A stretch of DNA of 64,000 bases from Natronospirales bacterium. GTDB lineage: Bacteria > Pseudomonadota > Gammaproteobacteria > Natronospirales > REEB76. The notes below the pieces were generated by a model. The model did no database searches and was not told the DNA's origin. It saw only the letters and a program-made list of their open reading frames with translations. How positions within the stretch are numbered: the stretch's first letter is position 1; every line of letters starts with the position of its first letter. Below, in pieces: positions 1 to 8,366 of this stretch. Location: NCBI GenBank assembly GCA_021792635.1, contig JAJYUH010000001.1:74515-138514 (forward strand), given 5' to 3'. Position numbers and translations under genes: made by a program.

Positions 1-104
1 TGACCTTTTACGCTGACAAGGCGGGGGACTTTCCCTTTCATTGCGACTACCACAAACCATGGATGTCCGGCGAATTGGTCGTGTTGCCGGCGCATGGCGC
101 TTGA
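1..104 (+). CDS. Cupredoxin-type copper protein, C-terminal end only
   Basis: Only the last 33 codons are in the window; the start and most of the domain lie outside. The tail contains a Cys-x2-His-x3-Met arrangement (CDYHKPWM) followed by a strand-like segment GELVVLP and a stop at 102-104. This is the ligand loop of type 1 (blue) copper proteins, where Cys, His and Met bind one copper with a second His further upstream. A CuA site would need a second Cys, which is absent. It is probably a periplasmic electron carrier or a domain of a larger oxidase. The ChrB-domain gene follows 66 bp downstream. The family call is fair; the exact protein is unknown. Confidence 0.6.
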   Translation, partial: TFYADKAGDFPFHCDYHKPWMSGELVVLPAHGA

Positions 105-169
105 GTTGAGATTCAGTAAACCGCCATTGACGAGCGACCGCCGGGTGCACCCGCCCCGAGGGATGCGCA

Positions 170-625
170 ATGAAATGGGTGACACGCGAACGCCCCAAGA
201 TCGACAGGATCGCCTGTCCGTGGCTGATCGCCCGGTTCATTGATCGGGCACCGGAGTTTCTCTATGTGCCTGCGGATCGGGTATTGAACGTGGCGGCGGC
301 ACAAAATGCGATTCCCTATGACATTCCCGGTGTGGAGTTGTCCCATGCGGGGGAATTCTGCAGCTTCGATGCATTCCTGAAAAAGTACGGCCTGAATGAG
401 CCCGCGCTGCGGGAACTTGCCGTGATCGTGCGCGGGGCCGATACCGGGCGACTGGAGTTGGCTTCCCAGGCGCCAGGGCTCTTGGCCCTGTCACTCGGTC
501 TGTCGCATATTTTTCCGGATGATCACACGATGCTGCAGCACGGAATGGTGTTCTATGACGCCCTCTATGCCTGGTGCCGATTGCTGCAGCATGAAACGCA
601 CGGCTGGCCGCCCGTGATGAACTGA
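170..625 (+). CDS. Chromate resistance ChrB domain protein
   Basis: A 151-residue protein with the features of the ChrB C-terminal domain family: an N-terminal KWVTRERPKIDRIACPW block, IPYDIPGVELSHAGEFCSFD in the middle, and the IVRGADT motif near residue 85. Full ChrB proteins are about 300 residues and regulate chrA; this one is a stand-alone C-terminal domain, a common short form whose biochemistry is poorly defined. No chrA chromate efflux gene is visible nearby. The neighbours (copper protein, propeller protein, superoxide dismutase) suggest metal or oxidative stress. The family call is strong; a role in chromate resistance is inferred from the family name only. Confidence 0.85.
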   Translation: MKWVTRERPKIDRIACPWLIARFIDRAPEFLYVPADRVLNVAAAQNAIPYDIPGVELSHAGEFCSFDAFLKKYGLNEPALRELAVIVRGADTGRLELASQAPGLLALSLGLSHIFPDDHTMLQHGMVFYDALYAWCRLLQHETHGWPPVMN

Positions 626-698
626 ATTCCGGTAGTGCCCGCCCACAGCAAGCACCCGCTCGGAGACCCGGTATCCGTTGCCCCCCATGAGGCCACCC

Positions 699-1733
699 AT
701 GAAACGTTATTGGTTCGCACTGTTGACGCTGGTTCTGGCCACGCCGTGGGCCACGGCCGGTGCTCCCCTGCCACTGGTTACCCGGCTGCAGATTCCACTG
801 CCGGGCCGCCCCACGCGGTTCGACTATCAGACTCAGGACGTTCCTCTCGGACGCCTTTTCATCTCCCATATGGGGGATGGCACGGTGCTGGTCTTCGATA
901 CCCGCACGGATCGGGTGATCGCCAACCTCAAGGGATTCCCGGGTGATACGGGCATCACCGCGGTGCCTTCTATCAACAGGGTGTATGTCAGTGTGACCGG
1001 CACGTGGCTGCGGCGAGCCCTGGGGGAGGGACAGATTGCGGTTCTGGATGCCAAGACCCTCAAGCTGATCGCGCGCGTACCGGCCGGCATGTTCCCAGAC
1101 GGCAGTGCCTATGTGCCGCCGCTGCATCGGCTGTATGTGTCCGATGAATTCGGGGGAACGGAAACCGTGATTGACACCCAAACGAACCGCCGCATCGCCA
1201 CCATCCCGCTGGGCGGTTCGGCCGGAATGAGCGCCTATGATTCGGTGTCGGGCACTGTCTTCGTCAATGTGCAGTCCCGACGCCGTCTGGACGCAATCAA
1301 TCCACAAACGGACCGGATTACGGAGCAGATTCCGCTGCCGATGGTTTGTGACCATAATCATGGATTGCTGCTCTATCCCAGTCAGCGCCTCGCTTTTATC
1401 GCCTGTGATCACAATGCGCGGCTGCTGGTCATGAACCTTCACAACATGCAGGTGACCGAAGTCCATCGAGTCGGGCGTGATCCCGATGTCTTGGCCATAG
1501 ACCTTAAGAGAAAGCAATTATATGTTGCCAGCGAGAGTGGGGTTGTCTCAGTGTTTCATATCATCAAGAACGGATTGCGCAAGCTAGGGCATGGATATGC
1601 CGGTGATGATGCCCATTCCATTGCGGTCGACCCATCAACAGGATTGGTTTATCTTCCCATTGAAGATTTGCATGGCAAACCTGTCCTGAAGATCATGCGT
1701 TATCAGATCACCGACTCCACTGGCAGTAAGTGA
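699..1733 (+). CDS. YncE/YVTN-type beta-propeller protein, exported
   Basis: About 344 residues from ATG 699; ATG 687 or TTG 678 are possible earlier starts. I chose 699 because MKRYWFALLTLVLATPW is a clean signal peptide with an Ala-rich cleavage region. The mature part consists of repeated blade-like units (GRLFISHMGDGTVLVFDTRTDRVIANL, NRVYVSVTG, RLYVSDEFGGTETVIDTQTNRRIATI, KQLYVASESGVVSVF) typical of YVTN/YncE seven-bladed propellers. Such proteins act in the periplasm as binding scaffolds and no catalytic residues can be assigned. The stop nearly touches the superoxide dismutase start, so the two are probably co-transcribed. Confidence 0.8.
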   Translation: MKRYWFALLTLVLATPWATAGAPLPLVTRLQIPLPGRPTRFDYQTQDVPLGRLFISHMGDGTVLVFDTRTDRVIANLKGFPGDTGITAVPSINRVYVSVTGTWLRRALGEGQIAVLDAKTLKLIARVPAGMFPDGSAYVPPLHRLYVSDEFGGTETVIDTQTNRRIATIPLGGSAGMSAYDSVSGTVFVNVQSRRRLDAINPQTDRITEQIPLPMVCDHNHGLLLYPSQRLAFIACDHNARLLVMNLHNMQVTEVHRVGRDPDVLAIDLKRKQLYVASESGVVSVFHIIKNGLRKLGHGYAGDDAHSIAVDPSTGLVYLPIEDLHGKPVLKIMRYQITDSTGSK

Positions 1734-1738
1734 CGGTT

Positions 1739-2350
1739 ATGATCAATGCAAATGAGCCTGGTTCGCATACTCTTAAATCGTTGCTATTTGGTCCAAAATC
1801 ATTGCGTGGATTGTCGGAACGGCTCGTGACATCGCATTGGGAAAATAACTATGGCGGTGCGGTGAGGCGTCTCAATGCTATCGAAAAGAAGCTCGCGGAA
1901 CTGGATTGGACTACCGCGCCGGTGTTCATGGTGAATGGCCTGAAACGCGAGGAACTGATTGCCATGAATTCGGTGGTGCTGCACGAGGTGTATTTTGAAA
2001 GCCTCGGCGCGAGCGAGCCCGGCACTGCCCTCAAGGCCCAAGTGGACCAAGACTTCGGTGGGCTTGATGAATGGGCCGCCCAATTTGCCGCGATGGGCAA
2101 AGCATTGGCTGGCGGTTCCGGCTGGGTGCTGCTGTGCTGGAACCCGCACGATGAAAAACTTCTCAATATCCGGGCCGCCGACCATACTCATAATTTGGCT
2201 GGGGCCACGCCCATCCTGGCGCTGGACATGTACGAGCACAGTTACCACATGGATTTTGGTGCACAGGCGGGTGCCTACGTCGATGCGGTGATGGAGAACC
2301 TTAACCTGACCGCCGCCTCGGCCAAACTCGAGGCCCTGAAAGAACAGTGA
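1739..2350 (+). CDS. Fe/Mn-family superoxide dismutase
   Basis: A 203-residue protein from ATG 1739 (GTG 1730 is an alternative that would overlap the upstream stop). The four metal ligands of the Fe/Mn superoxide dismutase family are recognisable: His in TSHWENNYGGAV, His in NSVVLHEVYF, and Asp and His in ALDMYEHSYHMDF. It would convert superoxide to oxygen and hydrogen peroxide, probably in the cytosol since no signal peptide is visible. The sequence is divergent from classical SodA/SodB (LDMYEHSYH instead of LDVWEHAYY, and a short second His region), so the choice of Fe or Mn cannot be read. It follows the propeller gene almost without a gap. Confidence 0.85.
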   Translation: MINANEPGSHTLKSLLFGPKSLRGLSERLVTSHWENNYGGAVRRLNAIEKKLAELDWTTAPVFMVNGLKREELIAMNSVVLHEVYFESLGASEPGTALKAQVDQDFGGLDEWAAQFAAMGKALAGGSGWVLLCWNPHDEKLLNIRAADHTHNLAGATPILALDMYEHSYHMDFGAQAGAYVDAVMENLNLTAASAKLEALKEQ

Positions 2351-2390
2351 TATAGCCGCGCGCAATGGAGACCCGTTGCCGCAGCAGAAA

Positions 2391-3215
2391 CTAGCGTGAT
2401 TGCAGTGCCAGCAGAGTGTCGGTGGGCGGTCGCACGCCGCGCCACACGTAGAACGTCTCCGCCGCCTGCTCCACCAACATACCCCAGCCATCCAACACCA
2501 GCCCGGCACCCTCCAGCATGGCCCAGTGCATAAATACCGTGGGCCGGTCGGCATAGGTCAGGTCATAGCACACCGCGCCGGGATTGAGGCAGTCGTGAGG
2601 CAGTGGCGGCAGTTCCCTGGCGAGACTTGCGGACGTGGCGTTAATCACCAGGTCAAAGCTGTTCCTGCCCAGGGAATCGAAGCCGCCGCCCGTGATGCGC
2701 TGGTTGCGGGCGTGGCGCCCGGCCAATTTATGCGCCCGCTCCGCCGTGCGATTGGCAATGTGCACCCACAGCGGCTTTTCGGCGAGCAGCGCCGGCAGTA
2801 CGCCGCGCGCGGCACCGCCGGCGCCCAGGAGCAGAACGCGTGCACCCTGGATGCGTACATGCTGGTTGTGGGTGAGATCACGCATCAGCCCCGTGCCATC
2901 GGTATTATCGCCGGCAAGGGTACCGTCCGCGCGCATACACAGGGTATTCACGACGCGGGCTTTCCTGGCCCGCGGCGCATGCACATGACAGAGGGCGAAG
3001 GCCTCTTCCTTGAAGGGCAGCGTTACATTCAATCCCTTGCCGCCGGAGGCGATGAATTGTCTGAGTGCTGCGGCGAAAGTGCCGGGTACCGCCTCAATGC
3101 GCGCGTAGTGCACCGGCTCGCCGGTGAGGCGCGCGAACTCGGCATGGATCTCCGGCGAGCGACTGTGACTCACGGGATAGCCGATGACGGCGTAGCGGTC
3201 GGTGACGTGGTGCAT
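2391..3215 (-). CDS. aroE: Shikimate dehydrogenase (NADP+)
   Basis: A 274-residue enzyme that reduces 3-dehydroshikimate to shikimate in aromatic amino acid synthesis. It shows the substrate-binding start YAVIGYPVSHSRSPEIH, the catalytic Lys in NVTLPFKEEA, the Asp in GDNTDGTGL, the dinucleotide loop GAGGAARGV and the NATSASL block, with length equal to the family norm. It is convergent with the superoxide dismutase gene and lies downstream of hemB with about 90 bp between them, so it may share the hemB transcript. In E. coli aroE sits beside tsaC; here it is separated from tsaC by about 8 kb. Confidence 0.97.
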   Translation of the reverse strand: MHHVTDRYAVIGYPVSHSRSPEIHAEFARLTGEPVHYARIEAVPGTFAAALRQFIASGGKGLNVTLPFKEEAFALCHVHAPRARKARVVNTLCMRADGTLAGDNTDGTGLMRDLTHNQHVRIQGARVLLLGAGGAARGVLPALLAEKPLWVHIANRTAERAHKLAGRHARNQRITGGGFDSLGRNSFDLVINATSASLARELPPLPHDCLNPGAVCYDLTYADRPTVFMHWAMLEGAGLVLDGWGMLVEQAAETFYVWRGVRPPTDTLLALQSR

Positions 3216-3306
3216 GTCTTGGCCCCTTGAAATTCCACTGGCAGGCGGCGCGGGCGGTTTTATGAGCTGGGATTATCCCCGCATGCTGCGGCTGCCGGAA
3301 AACGTT

Positions 3307-4440
<1,134 letters not shown>

Positions 4441-4526
4441 TTAGACTGACAGCTTTACGCCGCCGAGGTGAGCGGGTTTCGGGTCTGGCGTGTAACAATT
4501 TTCTGGCCGCACGGGTCTTAAGGCAC

Positions 4527-5039
4527 ATGGCTGTCCGCCAACATCGCTTCGAAATCCTCGCCCGCGCGCTGGTGCCGGGGTTGTACCGCTACGCCTGGTG
4601 GTTGTGCCGCGACCGCACCCTGGCCGAGGACCTGGTGCAGGAAACCCTGTTGCGCGCCTGGCGCTCACTGGATTCGTTGCGTGAGGAAGCGGCGGCGCGC
4701 CAATGGCTGATCACCATCCTGCGCCATGAATTCGCCCGCGAGCTCTCCAGGCGCAGAGAAACGGTGGACATCCATGATGTGCCGCTGGCGGACCCGCAGG
4801 CTCGGGTAGGCGGCGGCGACACCGATGTTGAGGACGTGCGCCGGGCCATGCACAAACTGGAGCCCGAGTACCGCGAGCCGCTGATGCTGCAGGTACTCAT
4901 GGGCTGCACCACCCGGGAGATCGCAGAGCTGCTGGAACTCAGCCAGGGCGCGGTACTGACGCGCTTGTTCCGCGCCCGCAATCAGTTGCGCGAATTGCTG
5001 GGCGGCAACGCCGGCCAGTGGGTGGAAGGTATCGCATGA
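4527..5039 (+). CDS. ECF-type sigma-70 factor
   Basis: A 170-residue group IV sigma factor. Region 2 is seen at residues 10-75 (YRYAWWLCRDRTLAEDLVQETLLRAWR) and region 4 at about 105-160 (LEPEYREPLMLQVLMGCTTREIAELLELSQGAVLTRLFRAR), joined by a short linker without a region 3. Its stop codon overlaps the ATG of the DUF3379 protein, which is probably its membrane regulator. A TGTAAC element near 4491, about 18 bp before a GTCTTA, resembles an ECF promoter, which would allow autoregulation; this is weak. The regulon is unknown. Confidence 0.9.
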   Translation: MAVRQHRFEILARALVPGLYRYAWWLCRDRTLAEDLVQETLLRAWRSLDSLREEAAARQWLITILRHEFARELSRRRETVDIHDVPLADPQARVGGGDTDVEDVRRAMHKLEPEYREPLMLQVLMGCTTREIAELLELSQGAVLTRLFRARNQLRELLGGNAGQWVEGIA

Positions 5040-5755
5040 ACACCTCTATCACGTGTCTGGATGTACGTCGTATCCTCGGCGCCGAGCCGCAGCGCCGCGA
5101 CCCGGCGATTCTGCAGCACTGCCAAACGTGCGCCGCCTGCACCGTGTTCCTCAAAGAGATGCTGGCGCTGGATGCGCGTCTTGAGCGCGCCCTCGCAGTG
5201 GAAGTGCCGGAAGGCCTGGAGGCGCGCATCGTGTTCCACACCTCTTTCAGGCACCTGCTGCCGCAACGTCGCTATGCGTGGCTTGCCGCGGCCGCTGGCA
5301 TGGTGCTCGCCGTCGGTTTGGGTGTTGCTGTATGGCAGATGCACGTGCGTGAAAGCAATATGCCGCTCGCCGAGGCGGTGGTGCAGCGCGTCATGCAGCG
5401 GCCCCAGACGCTGCTGGCCAGCGCCACACCCATGAGCGATGCGTACGTGAGCGCGGTTCTGCAGCGCGTGGGTGCGAAGCTGCAGGGCAATATGGGGCCG
5501 ATTACCTACGCGGATACCTTCTATCTGCGCGGTCAAATGGGGGCGCAGTTGGTGATGATGACGCCGCACGGCGCGGTCACGCTGCTGCTTCTGCCGCACA
5601 TTCATGTGGACCGGCCCATGCAGATGAACAAGCAGGGATTCCATTGCATGATCGAGCCCATGGGAATTGGCAGTATCGCCATCGTTGCCAGTGCCGCCAT
5701 GCCCATGCACGGCATGGAGCACCACATCATGTCCATGGTGCAGTGGACCATCTGA
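5036..5755 (+). CDS. DUF3379-family membrane protein, likely anti-sigma factor
   Basis: A 239-residue protein starting at ATG 5036, whose first bases overlap the sigma factor stop (ATGA). Near residue 30 there is HCQTCAAC, a His-x2-Cys-x2-Cys cluster like the zinc-binding site of many anti-sigma factors. A single transmembrane segment (WLAAAAGMVLAVGLGVAVW) lies at about residues 80-100. The rest would be periplasmic, with several Met/His-rich stretches near the C-terminus (MPMHGMEHHIMSM) that could bind metal. The layout matches DUF3379 proteins found next to ECF sigma factors. The anti-sigma role is inferred from position and topology. Confidence 0.8.
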   Translation: MNTSITCLDVRRILGAEPQRRDPAILQHCQTCAACTVFLKEMLALDARLERALAVEVPEGLEARIVFHTSFRHLLPQRRYAWLAAAAGMVLAVGLGVAVWQMHVRESNMPLAEAVVQRVMQRPQTLLASATPMSDAYVSAVLQRVGAKLQGNMGPITYADTFYLRGQMGAQLVMMTPHGAVTLLLLPHIHVDRPMQMNKQGFHCMIEPMGIGSIAIVASAAMPMHGMEHHIMSMVQWTI

Positions 5756-5867
5756 AACGCACATACCCGGCATAGCGGGTGTTTCGCCTGAAGCCTGCTT
5801 CCCCCGGTACCGTATGGCGGCCGGGCATTTATAATGACCCGTCCCCGCCACTTGCTGCTTCTCCTGT

Positions 5868-6365
5868 ATGAAACTCATCAATCACGATCTCATCGCCGAA
5901 CTGCATGCGGTCGCGTGCGCCGCGCCGCGTCTGCGTACCCATTACAACCTGCATGCTTCCCATGAGGACGACATCCAGCGCGTGTGCATGGCCATGGAAC
6001 CCGGTACTTACGTGCGCCCGCACCGGCATCCTGACAAGTGGGAACTGCTGCTTATCATCAGTGGCGAGATGCTGGTGCTTACTTTTGACGACCACGGCAA
6101 GGTGCTGACCCACACCGTGCTCTCGGCGGGTGGCAATACCCGTGGCCTGGAGAATTCCGCCGGCACTTGGCATGCGGTGGCGACGCTCGCCCCCTCCACG
6201 CTGGTGCTGGAGGTGAAAGCCGGACCCTATGTATCCACGACGGAGCGGGACTTCGCTTTCTGGGCGCCGCCGGAAGGCCATGCACGCGCCCCGGAATTAG
6301 AGTGCTGGTACCGCAATACCCGGCCCGGTGATCAATGGCCGGCATTGAACACATGGCGCGGGTGA
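5868..6365 (+). CDS. WbuC-family cupin-fold protein
   Basis: A 165-residue protein matching the WbuC cupin-fold metalloprotein family. The cupin motif 1 reads PGTYVRPHRHPDKWELLLIISGE (residues ~45-67), with the metal-binding His-x-His and Glu. Motif 2 is the later ENSAGTWHAVATLAPSTLVLEVKAGPY. Members are often found in polysaccharide clusters, but no such cluster is present here. Its last 31 bases overlap the start of tag, so the two are likely translated from one mRNA. No substrate is known. Confidence 0.85.
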   Translation: MKLINHDLIAELHAVACAAPRLRTHYNLHASHEDDIQRVCMAMEPGTYVRPHRHPDKWELLLIISGEMLVLTFDDHGKVLTHTVLSAGGNTRGLENSAGTWHAVATLAPSTLVLEVKAGPYVSTTERDFAFWAPPEGHARAPELECWYRNTRPGDQWPALNTWRG

Positions 6366-6931
6366 AGCAACGGTTGCAACGCTGTCCGTGGGCCTCATCG
6401 GACGACCCCGTGTACCTGGCCTATCACGATGAGGAATGGGGCATACCGGTGCATGACGAGCGGCGGCTATTCGAGCTTCTGATCCTGGAGGGCGCTCAGG
6501 CGGGATTAAGCTGGTCCACCATTCTGCACAAGCGTCAGCATTATCGGAAAGCGTTCGCGGGATTCGATCCAGGCAAGGTGGCGCGTTTCACCGCCCGCGA
6601 CAGGGCGCGGCTGCTCAAGAACCCCGGCATCGTGCGCAACCGCCTGAAGATCGAGGCGGCCGTCACCAACGCCCGCGCTTTCATCAGGCTGCAACAGGAA
6701 TTTGGCGGCTTTGACAACTACATCTGGCGTTTCGTGGGAGGAAAGCCGCTGCGTAACCGCTGGCTTGATATGAGCCAGGTGCCGAGCCATACCGTTATTT
6801 CCGATGCCATGAGCAAGGATTTGAAGAAACACGACTTCAAGTTCGTGGGTAGCACTATCTGCTACGCTTTTATGCAGGCTACCGGCATGGTAAACGACCA
6901 TCTCACCGGTTGTTTTCGTCATCGCCGCTGA
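6335..6931 (+). CDS. tag: DNA-3-methyladenine glycosylase I
   Basis: Base-excision repair enzyme that removes 3-methyladenine from alkylated DNA. The 198 residues contain the hallmark blocks: RCPWASSDDPVYLAYHDEEWG (zinc Cys and catalytic-pocket Glu), FELLILEGAQAGLSWSTIL, and the C-terminal CYAFMQATGMVNDH with the remaining zinc ligands. The start at ATG 6335 overlaps the wbuC-like gene by 31 bp; ATG 6353 is an alternative that cuts the overlap to 13 bp. Length is normal for Tag. A good sigma-70-like promoter lies just past the stop and serves the next gene. Confidence 0.95.
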   Translation: MAGIEHMARVKQRLQRCPWASSDDPVYLAYHDEEWGIPVHDERRLFELLILEGAQAGLSWSTILHKRQHYRKAFAGFDPGKVARFTARDRARLLKNPGIVRNRLKIEAAVTNARAFIRLQQEFGGFDNYIWRFVGGKPLRNRWLDMSQVPSHTVISDAMSKDLKKHDFKFVGSTICYAFMQATGMVNDHLTGCFRHRR

Positions 6932-6935
6932 GGAC

Positions 6936-6963
6936 TTGGTCGTGACATTGGCCGGTGTATAAT
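6936..6963 (+). promoter_or_regulatory. Sigma-70-like promoter for the TauE/DUF1634 pair
   Basis: TTGGTC at 6936-6941 and a perfect TATAAT at 6958-6963 are separated by 16 bp. It lies just after the tag stop and about 107 bp before the exporter ATG at 7070. The -35 box is imperfect. Confidence 0.55.
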
Positions 6964-6975
6964 GCGCGGTTTCCA

Positions 6976-7002
6976 AACCCGCCTTGCACCGGTAGGCGGG
7001 TT
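6976..7002 (+). other. Hairpin in the TauE leader
   Basis: Perfect 8-bp arms AACCCGCC (6976-6983) and GGCGGGTT (6995-7002) around an 11-base loop. The hairpin lies directly downstream of the predicted TATAAT, so it would be in the 5' leader of the exporter mRNA. It could be an attenuator-like or mRNA-stabilising stem, or the end of the tag transcript; no T-run follows. Confidence 0.45.
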
Positions 7003-7069
7003 GCAGCACGAATTTCCTGATGTTCAGGCAAACAACGCAGGCCGATTACCGCGCGCCCCAACCGAATCC

Positions 7070-7903
7070 ATGCACCTGATCTCTCCCGAACTGTTGTTCG
7101 TAATCTCGATTGTGGCCGGCTTCATCGGTGCCATGAGCGGCATGGGTGGCGGGGTGGTGTTGATACCCGCACTGACACTCCTCGGTCTCGATATCAAGCA
7201 TGCGATTGCCATCAGCATTGTCTCGGTCATCGCCACTTCCAGCGGGGCGGCTTCGGCGTATGTGCGCGACGGCGTGACCAATCTCAAGGTGGGCATGTTC
7301 CTGGAGATGTTCACCATCCTGGGCGCTATCGTCGGCGCCACCGTCACGCTGGCGTCGGGGGATCAGGGTTTGTTCATCGCCTTCGGCGTGGTGCTGCTGT
7401 TCTCCGCGGCCACCCTGTTCCTGCGTCCCCACGACACGGGCTACCTGCATCGGCAGGATGGCGTGAGCCGCTGGCTGGAGCTGCATGGCAGCTACTATGA
7501 TCACGCCGCCGGCGAGACCATCCAGTACCGCGGCCGGCTTTCCTATGTGGGCGGTCCGATGATGTTCGGTGCGGGTTTCATCGCCGGCTTGCTCGGCATC
7601 GGCGCCGGCGCCCTCAAGGTGCTCATCCTGGATCTCGCCATGGGACTGCCGGCCAAGGTTTCCACCACCACCAGCAATCTCATCATCGGTGTCACCGCGC
7701 TTGCCGGCACCAGCATTTATCTGGTTGCCGGCCTGATTGATCCGGGTATCGCTGCGCCGGTGATTCTCGGCGTGGTGGCCGGGGCTTTCGTGGGCACGCG
7801 TATGCTCAAGCGTCTGACCAACACCCATGTGCGGCGCTTTTTTCTCGTGGTGCTGCTCATCGTCGGTATCGAAATGCTGCTGCGCGGATTCAAGGTGATC
7901 TGA
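7070..7903 (+). CDS. TauE/SafE-family sulfite/anion exporter
   Basis: A 277-residue inner-membrane protein with about eight hydrophobic segments. The family repeat is visible twice: IVAGFIGAMSGMGGGVVLIPALTLLGL near the N-terminus and FGAGFIAGLLGIGAGALKVLILDLAMGLP in the second half. I start it at ATG 7070, where MHLISPELLF leads straight into the first membrane helix; the in-frame extension to 6962 would read through the promoter and hairpin. Relatives export sulfite, sulfoacetate or related organosulfonates; substrate cannot be told here. The stop overlaps the DUF1634 start (TGATG), a pairing often seen for this family. Confidence 0.88.
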   Translation: MHLISPELLFVISIVAGFIGAMSGMGGGVVLIPALTLLGLDIKHAIAISIVSVIATSSGAASAYVRDGVTNLKVGMFLEMFTILGAIVGATVTLASGDQGLFIAFGVVLLFSAATLFLRPHDTGYLHRQDGVSRWLELHGSYYDHAAGETIQYRGRLSYVGGPMMFGAGFIAGLLGIGAGALKVLILDLAMGLPAKVSTTTSNLIIGVTALAGTSIYLVAGLIDPGIAAPVILGVVAGAFVGTRMLKRLTNTHVRRFFLVVLLIVGIEMLLRGFKVI

Positions 7904-8349
7904 TGACAGGTCTGCAGAACAAAGCCACGCAGCCGGCAAACACCGTACCATCCGGAGCGGACGCCGGACAGCAAATCCCGCAGCAAGAGCATGTGATGGA
8001 ACTGCTGATCGGCTATCTGCTGCTTGCCGGCGTGCTGGCAAGCGTGACGTTACTGATTATCGGCCTGGTATGGCAAAAGATCATCACCGGGCACTTCGCC
8101 CTTAACTATCTCATCAGTGGCATGAATCTCTTCCAGTTTGTGGTCAGCGATTTCCGCACGCTGCTGGGTGATGCTTCCTTCGGGCCGCGGATATTCGTGA
8201 ACTTGGGCATTGCCGCGCTGTTGCTCACCCCCTTTATCCGTGTGGTGGCTTCCGTGTTTTTCTTTGCGCTGGCCGAGCGTAACTGGAAATACACGTTATT
8301 CACTCTGTTCGTTGCATCGGTGCTCACCTACAGCCTGTTTCTGCGTTGA
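7903..8349 (+). CDS. DUF1634 membrane protein, partner of the TauE exporter
   Basis: A 148-residue protein with a hydrophilic N-terminus of ~30 residues and three membrane segments (LIGYLLLAGVLASVTLLIIGLVW, IFVNLGIAALLLTPFIRVVASVFFFAL, YTLFTLFVASVLTYSLFL). This is the DUF1634 layout, including the conserved GIAALLLTPFIRV stretch. Its ATG overlaps the stop of the TauE/SafE gene, implying translational coupling. Members are usually adjacent to TauE/SafE exporters and may be an accessory subunit; no biochemical function is established. An internal ATG at 7996 (MELLIGYLLLAG) would remove the hydrophilic tail. Confidence 0.85.
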   Translation: MTGLQNKATQPANTVPSGADAGQQIPQQEHVMELLIGYLLLAGVLASVTLLIIGLVWQKIITGHFALNYLISGMNLFQFVVSDFRTLLGDASFGPRIFVNLGIAALLLTPFIRVVASVFFFALAERNWKYTLFTLFVASVLTYSLFLR

Positions 8350-8366
8350 ACCCGTGGTAACTCCGC

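Noticed and set aside
237..1517. Long minus-strand frame of 426 codons
   Set aside because: It lies opposite the ChrB-domain and propeller genes, has a low-complexity composition and no family features; it is an antisense shadow in GC-rich DNA.
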